A DNA stretch of 64,000 nucleotides from Timema cristinae (lineage: Eukaryota > Arthropoda > Insecta > Phasmatodea > Timematidae), in assembly GCA_039000515.1 (NCBI GenBank), contig JBCFYV010000284.1:28814-92813 (forward strand), read 5' to 3'. A program made the translations under genes and the position numbers. The stretch's first letter is position 1, and each line of letters starts with the position of its first letter. Positions 1 through 12,614 of this stretch are shown one piece after another. A model generated the notes under the pieces. It was given only the letters and a program-made list of their open reading frames with translations, did no database searches and was not told where the DNA came from.

Positions 1-250
1 TAAACCCTCGGCCCCGGCACAGATTTATCTGATTACCAAACCCCTTTCCCTTCACCTCTGACAATTATCTTGTGAATGTGGGGAATCCCAGGCCCCCACC
101 GGGGTTCGGATTCCACTTTTAAACTGTGGTCCTTCATTTCATCTCATAATCACCCTACCATTACAATTAGCGTAAGAGGTATAACCCGAAGGGAGTAAGG
201 CGGTGCTAATAATAAAAATAATAATAATAAAAATTAATAATAAAAATTTT
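1..250 (+). repeat. SINE-like repeat, copy 1 (cut by window start)
   Basis: This stretch matches 59139-59367 along most of its length, with the same order of blocks: a CTCGG/CCGG start, CACCTCTGACAA, CCCCACCGGGGTT, GGATTCCA, a GTAAGA segment, and a tail of AAT units (about 208-250). The block around 101-115 (GGGGTTCGGATTCC) resembles a pol III B box with one extra base. Short length, a possible internal pol III box and a simple-repeat tail suggest a SINE. The left end lies outside the window, and the family is not one I can name. Confidence 0.6.
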
Positions 251-2400
251 CTCTATGTTTCGAAAACACCCAAAAAATGTATAAAATCTCACCCTCCTAC
301 CCTGCCAAAGTATCGTAATGAGGAGGTATATTGTTCTTCCCCTGAATGACCCGTGGTAGAATTCTCCATTTGCAGGTAATTCCTCATAAAAACCACATAT
401 TGCTGTTTTAAGGCTGGGGCTTTCTCTAGGCGTCTTCAACAAAACAAAAAAACCTTAGAGTTGCTTGTCGGGTGTCTTTCCCCTCTTTAATCACTTAGGA
501 ACGGAAGCTCAACTTCATATCGTCCCGACTGGCATCTCACCATAGAGTGTGCTACGGTCCGGTCTAATTAGATTTTAGCAATGTAGGGGACACACGAGAA
601 AGTTCTCAGGGCTGATGGACTCTTGACTCCTACTTGAGTTTCCCCCTTTTGGAACTTGCCTTGGGTTTTAAAAAGAGAGGAACCGGGGGAGAGAAGTATA
701 TATAATAGGAAACAGGTGTGGGTAGGGGAAACAGCCACGGCGATAACAAAGGAGGTTTCTAGGAAAAGAGAAACCCTTTGGATGGACCAAAGGGGTTGGG
801 CATACCCAAGAAGAAGTAAAAATAGAAATAAGAAAGTGACGAGCTGAAGACTTTTTTAAATAGGGAAAAAAAAGTTAATTGAATATCAGTGATCATGAAT
901 TACATTTAAGTCTATTTACACACATACAAACCATAGAATACGTGCGTGTTTAAAAATTTCAAATACATGCACATTTTTTTACTTACTTTAGGAACTAAAT
1001 GATTTGGGTATATTATAGAACTTAGTTTACTACATATTTCCCTTTTAACCTAAGCGTGGATAAATGACATAAAACAGAAATAGCTATGAAACAACCTAAA
1101 ACAATTTATAGAAAATGGGATGGTGGACTCAGTCCACAGAAAGGGTGAGTTGGGGGCCGGGTTTGGTGGCTTCGTTCTGCCTTAGCACCTTTCGTTTCAC
1201 TAGAGGGATCCCCTCTTCATGCTAGAGTGGAAGCTGATTGGGGGGGGGGGAGGGGGGTCAAATTTGGGGGTTTGCGTCAAGGGGGAAAATGCTCGTCGCA
1301 TTTCCTACGGGGGGGATACGGGTTGATTCACCTGTTGCGGTTCTTCTGCCCACCAACACTTTCGAAGCAGAAATCCAAGGCTAGGTTCCATCACAGTGCA
1401 AAAGGGTTCGATCACTTTCTATTTTCCCCGGGGACTTTCCTATGGGCAGTATACCAATTGTTTCAATAGTGGACGGCGTTTTGGGAGGCCCTTGTCCCTT
1501 CCAACCCGTTACTATCAAAGGAAACACCTTACCCTAGTGTAATCAATCGGTATTGCCCCACCCCCCTAATCTGTTAGTTTTAAGCCGAAAGGGGATTTCA
1601 TGATACGAGTTAGTTTGGGGATTCTCGGGCATGGGCAATGGAGTTCCGCCAGCGAATCTACCTCTAAAGTTAATGTCTCTGTGGGCTGAAATTGGCAAGG
1701 GCCACTGCCCTTGCGTGCTAAAGGCTGCCCCCAACCCAACCAATTGCACTGAATTTCCCTTAATCAGCCTAAGTCCAACCCCCTGTACACAAAATTATGC
1801 ATAACGGCCCCCTGGGGGCCACCATGCCGGCCAGAGTGTCTAGCGAAGCCCCCGGGAAAAACCCTTTTACAAAATGGTAAAATGCGGTGTAAGGGAATGT
1901 GTGGTTCAGTTGACAAAGGGATACGGGGAAAATCCAGTGAAAGTGAAACAGTGATCAATATTGTATTTTAAGTTATAGTGGAAACAATATTAAAGGGTGG
2001 GAAAGGGAAAGGGAAAAATTTGCAAATTAAGCTATTGGGGGAAAGGGGGGGGGGGTTTGTACAACTTTTTTTTAAATTACAAAAATTGGACTTGAAATAG
2101 AGAATTAAAAGCAATTAAAACTTGAGGCAAGTCATTATTAGGGGCCCACTGTAGCCTAGTATGTCGGTCTTTTTGATAAAAATTTAAAGAAGTAGGTGGG
2201 GGACATATTGGACCAAAGAAAATTGAAAAGTTAAAAACCCCTCTTTTGGGGAGATAGCGGGCTAGTGAGCACCAAAGGAAAAAAAAACCCAGGCTTTTTT
2301 CCAAATTAAGTGAGGGGAATTTGGGAAAATTCAAAAGAGTTTTTTTTTCGGGAAAACGGGTTAAATCTTGTCTAAAGCAGTGATGGGGGTCCTAGAGTGC
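251..2400. other. Intergenic; no supported gene
   Basis: 251-1200 is ordinary AT-rich sequence with no motif I recognise. From about 1200 the composition shifts to G-rich, with long G runs near 1239-1257 and 2044-2055. That shift could be the 5' untranslated part of the LINE that follows, but no motif proves it. Open frames here are short and low in complexity, so none is called. Confidence 0.5.
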
Positions 2401-3027
2401 TCTGGGCTGAGGGTACCCTGAAAGCTAAAGCCAAGTGGCATTTGTGGGGAAAAACGGTAAAGATGTTTCGGGGAAATTTTGGATTTGACTGAAATATCGT
2501 ATCTGATCCCACGGAATGCCCAAAGGGAAGGGAAATTTAAGGCATGCCGCGACCCCACATCGCAGATTTTTTTGAGGGAGTTGGGAAGAAGAAGGTGAGT
2601 CAAACAAGGGGGGGGAAAGGAAACGGAAAAAGGGAAAATAACAAAGGAAGGTGCAGGGGGGCCCCCTGGGGACTCGGACAGGTGGATCAAAAGCGAGGAA
2701 GGAAGAGGGTGAGGCAGGAGGGGAGGAGGGTAAAAGGAAAGAGTAGAGAGAAGAGAGAAGAAAGGGTTCCGAATCAGGAGGTCGGAAATAAGCATTGAAT
2801 AGGGTGCAGGAGGAAGAGAGGGGGAAAGCGGGAAATGCAAAAGAAAGGAAGTAAGTGGCAGTTGAAGAGCAGGGGGGTATAATAAAGAAAGAAACACCAA
2901 AGAGAAGGGAAAGGGAAAGAAGAGAAAGGGACAAAACCAGGGGAAGAGGGGGAAAAACAGAAACAGCCGGGGAATGCAATAGCTGGGGGAGATCTTTTGG
3001 ACTACTAAATAATAAGGTCAACGGGGG

Positions 3028-3993
3028 ATGATCCTTAAGATTAGGCAAAAAGTTCTAAGGACTTGCTGGTGGTGGAGGACCACGGGGCAGATTCGGGAGT
3101 TAACTACTGAAAACAAGCGGCTGCGGGATGAAGAAAGAAGATGGGGGTGGAATTTACCCCAAGCGGGGAAGCCCACTTTCGCGCAGATGGTGGTGGGGGG
3201 ACCCCCAGCGGCGTCCTCGGCGGTTTTTGGGGGCCAAGATGCCCAGTGCAGAAATTAGAGGAGCAGGTGAATAAGTGCCCAAGTATTCATAACATCTAAC
3301 AAGGGTGAGGACACCAAGGGAATCCAGGCTAAGTTGATGTCATCACTGAACCCGGCAAAAGGGTGGTAGAATCCGGGCCATCCGGCCGGCTGGTAGGTCT
3401 TGGTGGTGGAGACTGAGAAGAGGCCGACACTGACAAGGTAAGGGGAGGTGTCCAAAACACTTGAAAGGGTCAAGTGCGAGGCACCGAGGAGGAGAAAACC
3501 ACTTTTGAGATTTTTTAGTACCAGTAGCATGGGGTGGGGGAGCTAAAGAGGCGATCTCCGCAGAACTTGGGGGAAAGTCGATAGGAGGTTCTTTGGAGGG
3601 GTTTAAACCCCCTTTAAATGGGGAGAAGGAAGGAAGGTGAAAATCATGTAGTGGGTTTTTCCCGAGTCAGGGAAACCCGCTGGTGAAAATTGGGTTTACC
3701 TTCGCTTCACCACGTATCGGTTAAAGGGCTTCTGGTTTAAAAAAGGTGTCACGGTGTATGTATTTGGGACATAAAGGTTTTTAAATTTGCCCCCCAAAAA
3801 ATCAGTGTGTGGAAGTTGTGGGCAAACTGGGCATGAGAGAAGGGAGTGCAAAGAAAAAGTGAAGAGATGTATCCCTTTTACATCGCGGAAGATAAGTGTA
3901 GGTCCCCAAATGGAAGGGATTCAAACAAAACAGCTCCCCCTAGACAGACAAGTGCAAGTACTCAGTAAAAGAATAATGACATTTAAAGGGCTT
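3028..3993 (+). pseudogene. R1-type LINE ORF1 (gag-like, zinc knuckle), broken
   Basis: ORF1 proteins of R1-clade LINEs bind the element RNA and form the ribonucleoprotein particle. Readable here, across frame changes, are a short heptad-like stretch (RELTTENKRLRDE, about 3091-3130), then KPTFAQMVV, then a VETE segment, then KCEAPRRRKPLL at 3471-3507. At 3808-3849 there is a CCHC knuckle, CGSCGQTGHERREC, with C-x2-C-x4-H-x4-C spacing. This order matches the ORF1 pattern of R1-like elements, which usually carry two or three knuckles; only one is clear here. Stops and frameshifts separate the blocks. The true start may lie upstream in the purine-rich tract at 2401-3027, where I see no motif. 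ORF2 follows directly on the same strand. Confidence 0.7.
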
Positions 3994-4299
3994 ATTGCGG
4001 TTTGACCAAAATACTGGATGACTTAAGGGGGCGATTGGTGGGGGTAGATGTAGGTATGGAAACAGGGGAATGGTACAGGGGAAAGAAGTTCTCCTTCAAA
4101 GGGTAAGGGGGAACTATAAGAGAGCGGAGGAAAAAAAAGGGGAGTTGGAAAGGTAAGTTGAAACGAAAAGGGAAAATTTGGGGAAGGGGTGTGGCGAACA
4201 GATCAAGGCGGAAAAAGGGAAAAAGTGCAGGAAGGGGGAGCTGGGGATCCGAAGGGGGAAAACAATGACAAAGAAGATGGGAGGAAGTGGCTAGGAATT

Positions 4300-7200
4300 T
4301 GGGGGAACCTGGGGGAAGTTAAAATTCCTATGCCCACAGTTACATGGGGGAAAATTGGAAAGAGGGAGATAAAAGCAGCATGCCAGGAACCATATATTAT
4401 CCACACGCACGATAAACATAGTTGGACGTAGGATTTATGGAGGCGTTGGGATTTTTGTCTAAAGACGGACCAGCTGAGTGAGGGCCCTTTTAAGAAAAAT
4501 GATGGGAAAGGGTTTTGTAAGAAGGTTGCAAAAACAGAGATGCAATAAGCATGGTGTCAATGAGTATACTGTACGAATGCGGATATAGGCTAGGGGTACA
4601 GTCAGGTCGGGGCTTCGGGACGCTGACATTTCTGTCTGAGGGATATGAGATTTGTCGTCGGGGCTATTCGGGGTGACGTCGACAACGCAGTTTATCAATA
4701 AAGGGAAAAGAAAAATATGGGTGCCCTGTGAAGGGGGGGGTGGAAGTATTGGGTATTTTGGGTTTTGGGTGGGGCCAAATCAGGAGGGGGGGAGGGGTAA
4801 AGGGCTCTTTATGAGCCAACACACAGATGAGAATTGTTTGAGTTTCATCGGGAACTATTTCCAGGGAAATAAGGAAACCCATGTGAAAAGACCCCTGCAA
4901 GACAAGGTGCGGCAATATACGAGGATGGACAGGAAAAGAGAAGAATTATCCTTGAGATGAGTTTCGGAAGGTACCGTGTATCGGAGGAGGTTGGTAGGAG
5001 GTCTTCTACAGGGGGTGGGTTTTGGTTGGGGGGTTTTGAGGGGCTCGGCCCATAAAAACGAGGGTTTCTATGGGGTGCTGAGAGAGTGCTTATACAAATC
5101 GCATATGATTATTGCTGGGGAGGGGGTACCTTTTGGATTCTGGGTTTACTCTGGAGGGAAAGGGTGCGGGAGTTTTTTCGAGATCACCGGTAACCCAAAA
5201 AGAAAAATGGGCGTGGGGTGATTGTTACGAAAAGGCCCTCAAGGTCTTTGAGATGGGGACCACTACCTGGTTACAACTACGTTTGGGGACGGTAATATTG
5301 GGCCCTGGAAATGAGTTTTGGGATGGGGGGTTTGGTTTCCCCGGTGATTCGGCAACAGTTTCTTCCACGTGGTGTCGCAGTGCATAACCCCAAACATAAA
5401 TCCCCAGTTCTAAAGAAAAAAGCTAATATTGGGGATTGCCGGGGGAAGGGAAAGGGGGCTGCCCGAGAGGACCCAAGGAAAAAATTGGGGGGAAAAAGGT
5501 TCGGCGAAGACGAGAAACAGGGTTAAGTGGTTGGAACCATATCTACCAAAGGTGGTGAAGGGGGAAAAGAAGCAATGAAACATCCAGAAAATGAAGTTCT
5601 GGGGAAAGGGGCCGGGGTTGAAAATAAGGGAAGTGGGTGGGGAGGGGAAGGTGGATGAAAGGGGAAGGAAGAAGGGAAGGGGGAAAAAGATGTGATGGTG
5701 GAGAGGGACCCCGACAAGTTAGGAAAAGGGGGGCGCAGTGGCGTAGAGGAAAAGACCTAATTGATCGGTCGAAACGATGGATCTTGGGCAGGTGTATACC
5801 CCAAATTTGGGAGACCCTCCAATTCCAGGTTGGAGGAGCAACAGCCCCCACACTTGGCAATAAGGGACCTCGTTAGGACTGGGCACAGAAGGGATGTCCC
5901 TCGCCTTCCCCCACCGGGGGCCCCCGACGAATACAGCTAAAGGTAAAGAACCTCCCGACTGATTTGAAGTCACTACGGAAAAAGTTGAGAAGGGTTTTTT
6001 TGAAAAAAAGAGGTACTTATACTGAAGGAGTGGTATAAGCAATTTTTTTCAAGCAAACGGTCGTGTAGCGTTGTTTGAAGGAAGCTTGGCCCAAATGTTT
6101 TGTGTAACGCATAATCCCTGATGGGTGAAGAAACGGAAAAATAAAAATTGGGCGTTGAACGCTATGTGGGGGCGACCGTGTGACAAATAAAGGTAGTGAG
6201 GAAGAGATGGTCTGGACATAGTATGTTCCAGGAACCAAAATGCTAGGGGGCAACATTTTGGAATCACAGCTACCTCCGCACAGGGGTGATTTTGGGGTGA
6301 AGGGCAATGGGGCTAAAAGTATGGTGAAAAAGGAAGTCAAAGGGAACAAGGATTTATCAGTACTGTCATGAAAAGGTCCGTTTGTGAAATCAACAGCGCG
6401 GGGTGTTTCCTCGTAAACAAAACTTCCAAAAAATAGGGAGGGGATTGAACCCCCATCTGGAGCAGTAAGGACATGGGAAAACCTTTAGAGGAAGCCCTTG
6501 GTTGTGGTGGCGGAGCGAACGCGAGATACCTTTAGGTTACGATGACATCAGGGGAGCGGAGGAAGTTAGGAGAACACAGAACCTATAAGAGAGGGGAAAA
6601 GTGGTTGAGGTAATAGTAGCTAAACCCGTTAGAGGTGATAAACGTGTATGGGAACCATCGACATATGTGGGACATGCTGGGCCAGATCAAACATCATGTA
6701 AAAGCGTGCAAAAAGAGGTGGCTGGGAGATCCAAAACGGAAGGTATTTTGGGGTGCAGTGAGTGACCATAACCTGATCACCTTTTTGTAGTAGGGGGGAA
6801 AGGGGACGACTGATGGAAAATCTAGGCTGGGTATAACCCGAAAAAAGCGGGGGAACAGACTTCAAGGAAATAGTTTCCGGAGTTGTAGAGGGGGTAATGT
6901 CAATGAGAAGGGGAAAAGTGCAAGACATACAGAGAGTCATAAGGGTTGCCATTCCGGTAAAAAGAGGAGGAAGGTACAGTCAAAAGGTTTGGGTGACAGG
7001 CTCGGGGGCTTCAGGGGTAGAAAAAGCTCGATGGGGGAACCAGGCTGAGGTGAGCCGATGAAGAAGGGGGTCTTTTGGTGACCTATAGGTAAAGAAGGAG
7101 GAAAAAGAGTCTGCCCTGGCCCTGGGGAAGGGGAAGGTGGGAGCGTTATGTTCAGGAAGAACTAAGAAAAAACGCCTGGGGGATAACTTTCAGATGGAAC

Positions 7201-9129
7201 CGGAAGATAAGGCCCCCACCTAATCTCGAGCTTAGAAGGTGGAAAGGGGGGATGACTGGGGATGGGAAGATCCGCGAGGCTACTTGAGAACCTTGCTTCC
7301 TGATGACGATGGACGGACAATGACGAGCAATGAACATGAGACGTGAAATGATGGAGCCTTTTAAAATTGGGTGAGGACGGATCCGATAACACAGGCAGAG
7401 GTTCCCAGACATACCCAAATGAAAAGAAAGAAGGCGCCGGGACCGATGGACAGGGTCGAGGGCTTCGGAAATCAGTGAGAGATAGCCCCCTTTCATTACG
7501 GGACTGTTAAATGGTGACCCTCGGGGCAAATCCCCAAGTGTGGAAGCAGAGTGAGTAGTCATTCTCAGAAAAGGCGATGAGAATGACCCGCAACTCCCGA
7601 AGTCGTACGGGCCCCATATGTTTAATGAATACTGGGTAAGCTGCAAGAAAGATTTGATCTGCAAAAATTTGACAAACCCCGGGGAAGAGGGGGGGTATGC
7701 ACAGGCAGCAGTACGGCTTTAGGAGGGGCGATCGACTGGGGGACGCTATCTGTGAGGCTATGAACCGATTTGATAGGGTAAGGGAAATACGTGTAGGTAT
7801 TTTTTGTGGACTCCGGGAGCTTTGGAAATCTGTGGGGGCCCGGCTTTGTTTGAGAGATTAAGGGAAATACATTTCCCGGGAGATCTATACAGGGTCTTTA
7901 GGACACTATAAGTCGGTATGCTCCCCTGAGATGTCCGGGAAATGAAGATAAGTAGAAACAACCCAAGGGGATTCCATAGGGATCGGTCAGGGGGGCCATT
8001 TTTCGGGGAAATTTGGGGCTCGATCCTGGTTATCGGAAGGGAAGCTCTCCCTGGAACGGGGGGAGGGTGTCCTTTGCTGATATTTTCTCCTGATAGTGGA
8101 GGCGGGGACAAGGATGGAACTAGAGCCCAAAGAGTGGGGCGGTGCTTGCAGGGGTTAATTTGGTGTAAGCGGGGGAAGTTAAGCTTGGCCCAGCAAAAAC
8201 GCCTATGTGCTATTTAGGGGAGAGTTGAAAAGGGGTCAGATGTAAAAAAGGACGACGGAGTATACGACGTAGTGGAAACCAATACCTAGGCGTTCTCTTG
8301 ACGAAAGAGGAACTTTCCCGGCACGTGGAGAAGCATGTGTTCGGGCATAAGAGTGCTGAAAAGACAAGGGATAGGGAAAAAAAGAATTTATGTACCTAGA
8401 GGTGAAAAAGTCTTTATCACCAGGCTCTGCTAGTCTCCCTGTGGGGTATAGAGCCCGTGTCTGGGCGCAAGATTAAAGCGAGTGGGACGAGAGTAAGAGT
8501 GAGAGGGAGCAAAGGAGTGTACTTCTTAGGCTCCTGGCGCCCTTTTGGACGGTGGGAAAGACTCGTTGTGCGTGGCCCCGGGTACTGGGCCCTTGGACTT
8601 GGGGGTGCGGAAAAGAGCTGCTCTGTTTTGGTCAGGAAGGGTGACTTGTTAAAGGGGGGAGAACTGACCAAAGGGGGGGGTGGTACTAAAGGACAGTCCG
8701 GGAGGACTCTCCCGGAGATGGCAAAACGACTGGGGGCTGAGTGACACGGGCAGGGGGACCCACCGGATCTTTCCCGATGTAAGAGAACGGGTGAGGAGGA
8801 TTACTTGGAGCTTCAACGGGAATGGGGGCATTACATAATGGCCAAGGGGCCCTACAGAGCGGCCCCTTTTTTTTAGGGGAATGACTGATGTGCAATGCGA
8901 TTTTGGAGAGAAGGCCACCTGGCATGTCGTATTAGAAAAGCCCCCAAACACTAGAAGCAAGGGGGGATCTGCAGTGCCCTGCAGGCTAGTACTGGTACCA
9001 AAATTTGTTCGGATTGAACAGGTGGGGACTTCTCGACAGAATTTAGTGACCCTCACGAAGGAGAGGGGCAGGTACGTGAAAGACTTAAAGAGGAGACGAG
9101 TGACGGAGACAGGGCTAAATCTAGTGTAA
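4300..9129 (+). pseudogene. R1-type LINE ORF2 (endonuclease + reverse transcriptase), broken
   Basis: ORF2 nicks the target and reverse-transcribes the element RNA at the nick. Blocks in order: the endonuclease QEPYI motif (4384-4398); FVVGA followed by a DVDNA-like block (4649-4690); the endonuclease end motif SDHNLITF (6761-6787); an RT entry block like K-A-P-G-x-D-G (7423-7451); an FPKVWK...P-x-SY block (7530-7620); PALFERLREIHFPGDLYRVF-like sequence (7840-7900); RNNPRGF...GPFFGEI (7951-8025); a damaged region where the YADD box should be (about 8065-8100); WCKRGKLSLAQQK (8164-8203); FFPDVRER (8767-8800); and a Cys/His region (8896-8950). The last frame stops at 9127-9129. Frameshifts are frequent and the catalytic DD pair is not readable. 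At 4.8 kb the region is longer than the usual 3.2-3.6 kb, because of extra DNA inside the endonuclease. Confidence 0.8.
4900..6640. other. Extra DNA splitting the LINE endonuclease
   Basis: The DVDNA-like block ends near 4690 and the SNI/SDHNLI end of the same domain lies at about 6690-6787. In R1-like endonucleases these blocks are only about 60-100 residues apart, so some 1.7-1.8 kb is extra. It has the same purine-rich composition as the surrounding LINE. It may be a nested related copy, a duplication or an assembly join. I recognise no protein in it. A T-arm-like block (GGGGGTTCAATCCCC on the - strand, 6446-6460) is the only structured signal noted. Confidence 0.5.
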
Positions 9130-9556
9130 CGTTTAAAAACTGGTAGGGAGACCCTAGACGAAGTATACCAGTAGGGGACGGACAGACATAGAGGGCTTTG
9201 AAAACCATAACTGGGAGCGGAAATTTTTTGAATAAATATATGGTAAGACGGGAGCTGTAGATGGACCGAGATGAGATTCGGATACCCGGGCCCACTGAGT
9301 GCGGTTCCCTGGTTTTTTCCGGGGGTGGGAACCCCCGATGAACCGGGGGGAGCATTGGGTAGAGCCAATGGAAAATGAGTTGACGGTGGAATTCACCCCC
9401 TGCTCAGGGGACCCCACACTTGGAGAAAAGGTGTAGTGGGGGTTTCGACAACGGGTTTCCCGGACTGGGGGACCCTCTACGTCGGCTGGCAACAGTGTCT
9501 GTTAGAGGACCGGGAAAAGACTGCCCCTTTGAGGAATGAATAATAAGTTGGGTTAA

Positions 9557-9890
9557 AGCTCTTTTTTATTTTTTTTATTTTTATTTTTTTTTTTTATTAT
9601 TAAATGTACATTTTATAGTAATTAGTATAAAAGTTAGATTTAGGTCCATGGTGTGGCTTGGGGGGGTAAGGGGAGGAGATCTTGATAGGGCACCTCCCCG
9701 GTGGTAAAAGGGGGATCCCCACCCCGTTGGAGCTCTTTCTGACCCGGAACCCCCGGGATCCGGTAGGGGTGGGATATCCAGCGGGGTGGGGTCCCGGGGG
9801 GCGTAATATCCCCGGGGTGTAAACCAATATTGAACAATAAATGGTAGGGGTAATATATGGACATTGGTTTGGGGCCAACATCATGTATTT
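9557..9890 (-). repeat. GC-rich short repeat with T-rich (A-rich on -) end
   Basis: On the - strand a GC-rich body (about 9650-9830, with several CCCGGG and GGATCC-like blocks) is followed by an A-rich tail made of AAT and A-run units (9557-9605 on the +). This is the form of a short retroposon inserted opposite to the LINE. No second copy was found in the window and the family is unknown. Part of it reads as an open frame, but the composition is repetitive and I do not call a gene. Confidence 0.35.
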
Positions 9891-11847
9891 TTAAAAATAA
9901 AAAGGAATTGTGAAATGGGAGAATAGAGTTAAGAAGGTAGCACCCCCCAGGTTTAAAAAAAAAGGTACGGGGTTAGGTCTGGGATAATTTTTCGGTTGCC
10001 CCTTTTTACTTAGCGAATATATTTTTATGTTAAGGTTTTTATTCTAAAAAATTTGTTTTGTTTTTTACTAAATTGTATTTGACTGATTGTAGAACTAATG
10101 TTTATTTTAACTGTGTGTAAATAAACTAAACAAAATCCCGGGCCCCACAAATTTAAAAAGAGCCCTCACTAGTTAATCTACCAGGGTTGTTAAAAAAAAC
10201 TTGTAACGGTTAAAAGGGACCCCCATGGCTCGTGGGTCCCGGGCAGGAAAACGGATCTACAGAGCCAACAACTTAAGGTTGAATCTTGACCTTCATCTCT
10301 CTCCTTGCCACTAAACATTTTTCTTCATAGACCGTTGCCCCCCTCGTCTGAGTGGAAGAATCCCTTAAAGGGTGTAACAACTTATGTTGGGCCCATTACA
10401 GCGAGAGCATATTAATTTGGTAAAACGCCCCTTTTGAAGAATTCCTTTCCCAAAACCAGCAAACATTCCTCTTAACCCATAAATCCTAAATCGTGTAAGG
10501 CTTCATAACTTCAATTTCTTGCATTTGGAGTTTCATGGTTGTTTTAGCAAAATCGAGTTTCCCAAAGGGGACATTTTGTTTGCACCCCAACAAATGTTGA
10601 CGAACTTTTTGGGACGCACAGTTTTTCGGGGTTTTGGCAACGCTTTTTGACCCCATTAAGCAAAAAAAGTATTTAAATGATCCACTAAACGTTAGTACCC
10701 CCATCAATTCAAAAGGGAAGTGTAAGTTTAAAAGACTAAATTTGCTACAAAATATTTTTTTCCCAAACATTTCAGCTACAAATAAATAAATTTAATCAAA
10801 GCACCATTCCACTAAAATGGTACTAACAACAAAACCCAAAAATTAAAATTTCTAAACGAATACCACGAATGGGACAAAGTTAATACATGTTAAAAAAGAT
10901 AGATCGTCCCCGAACAAAAAATATTTTTTAGCGAATCAAAACAAAGGCGATCTAAGTAAAATAATTTAATTTCTAGTTCATATATCACATTAGTAGTATG
11001 AACTACAATTTATATCAAAACAAAAAAGGTAATTTAAATTAAACAAAACCGTGGCTCACAATTAAAAAATAATTTAAATTGTAAAACCAAATTTTTAGAA
11101 CTGAAAATTTGAGTACCGAGGAATGACCCAAATAAAATACTCAACTTGTGCGAATGGGGATCTAGCAAAACCCGAAAAGACCAAATCTTAGATTATTATG
11201 AATGCCGCTAATAATTAGCCCACCTTAATTGAACAAAACTAAATTCTTTCAACAAAAACTATTAACTAAACGAACAACATAAAAAAACAGCCTAAAGGAA
11301 CATTTAAACACTTCACCCAAATACGATAACATACTGCAAAATTTTACTCACGGTACAAGACGCATGATCCGTCCGGAGGACCAAAAATGTTGAAACCATG
11401 GCTAAACTTGACTTGCAGAGTAGTTACCATGATTTAAAAATTATAACGAAAATTTTTGGACTGTATTATTTTAATTAAAAGGGTGAGAGACTAACACAAC
11501 GAAAACACTCAAATTAAAAATAAATAAACTCGCCAACCCCCTCACCTGTTTGGGCTCTTCAAGGCAGAATGTCCCTTTCTCAGGGGGGCAGTCGTTATCT
11601 TCCCAGTTGGTGGCTTACTCATAGTTGTGACATTCACCCTAGGTGGTGTTTAAAAACGATACTTTTGGATCAATTTTTCTTGACGAGGACCTTTCTAGAC
11701 CTCTATTCCACTTATTTTGGAACTTTAAACCACTAACCCAGCTTCAACTTCATTGGAACGCAACCATCATCCATAAAAACGGTATTTCTATTATTTTTTT
11801 ATTTTTAGAAAAACAGAATAAAATAAAATAAAAAGCTTTTCCCGTTC
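9891..11847. other. AT-rich; nothing recognised
   Basis: There is no coding motif on either strand. A small perfect-arm hairpin (GGGACCC...GGGTCCC, about 10217-10240) sits in a locally GC-rich patch. Near 11520-11660 the sequence is less AT-rich, without any recognised family. Confidence 0.4.
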
Positions 11848-11985
11848 AAATGACCCCCGAATTATAGATATTTTTTGTGCCTTAAAAGCTCCTGAAATTA
11901 TAGATATTGTTGTGCTCTTATCAATCTCCTGAATTATAGTATTGTTGTGCTCTTATCAACTCCTGAATTATTTGTATTTTTTTTT
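11848..11985. repeat. Short tandem repeat, about 42 bp x 3-4
   Basis: Successive units share CTCCTGAATTATAG, TATTGTTGTGCTCTTATCAA and the next CTCCTGAATTAT. The first unit is more diverged (CCCCGAATTATAG) and the last is cut short. Confidence 0.75.
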
Positions 11986-12614
11986 TTATAAATATTGTTT
12001 AGCAATAAGTTTTGTTTTAATAATCTGTTTTATTTAAAAAATTTTAACGGAACTAAAACTAGTCAAAATATATTTTTAAGAACCGAAACTTTAAATTAAA
12101 CCAAAACGAACAGGGAAATTTCATTTTTTTAAAATAGGAACCTAACGGATAAGATTTTGGGGTTTTACTCCCTGGGCAGACTTTTGTTGGACTTCTACAA
12201 AAGTGTTTAGGAACCGAATTCCCGTATTATGGGGGCAGGAACCGTTATTATGGTCATATACATAAACAGAAAAGGAAAAATTGTCTCCACTAACTGTGTA
12301 ATTTACGTATGTAAACCCCGAGCAACAAAATCCGCTGAGTAAACTGATTGTCTTATTAATGGAAAAATTTGCGGGTTTTTTATATAATTCAGAGTAAGTA
12401 AAGTTCTTATCCTCAATATAATTATTATTGTCCTTTTTTACTCAATTTAATATAAAAAAGTAAAGTTGTTATTTTTTAGCGCGCAAAGACGTGATTTGTT
12501 AAAACAATTTTGATTCAATTATGTTCGATACTGTCAACTTTTTTCAAAAAATGTGTGTCTAGTTCCTAGTCTTTAAAATGACTAAAGGGTTTTTATTTTC
12601 ATGCATAAATCCTC
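11986..12614. other. AT-rich spacer; nothing recognised
   Basis: A/T-rich sequence between the 42-bp repeat and the foldback element. It has no open frame of note and no recognised motif. Confidence 0.4.

Larger units (their letters stand above)
2401..9556 (+). mobile_element. Degraded R1-clade LINE (non-LTR retrotransposon)
   Basis: The + strand carries, in order, an ORF1 relic with a CCHC knuckle and an ORF2 relic with apurinic-type endonuclease, reverse transcriptase and a C-terminal region. This is the two-ORF plan of R1-clade LINEs. The + strand is strongly purine-rich, with G far above C, throughout. Both ORFs are broken by many frameshifts, so the copy is dead as read. The 5' limit is arbitrary: the purine-rich tract starts before the first recognisable coding block. 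The 3' limit is set where a T-rich tract of another repeat begins. No + strand poly(A) tail is visible. The insertion target is not identifiable. Confidence 0.8.

Noticed and set aside
2361..3048. Overlapping - strand frames of 179 and 207 codons rich in Pro, Ser and Leu
   Set aside because: They are reverse-strand shadows of a purine-rich tract upstream of LINE ORF1; composition is low-complexity and has no motif.
6436..6470. tRNA gene suggested by a T-arm-like block on the - strand
   Set aside because: Only the T-arm pattern is present; no acceptor, D or anticodon arm could be placed.
8649..9492. Long - strand frames of up to 239 codons
   Set aside because: They lie opposite the LINE ORF2 C-terminal region, whose motifs are on the + strand.
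10213..10240. GGGACCC hairpin as a terminator or MITE
   Set aside because: Short stem in isolation with no adjacent gene or target duplication.
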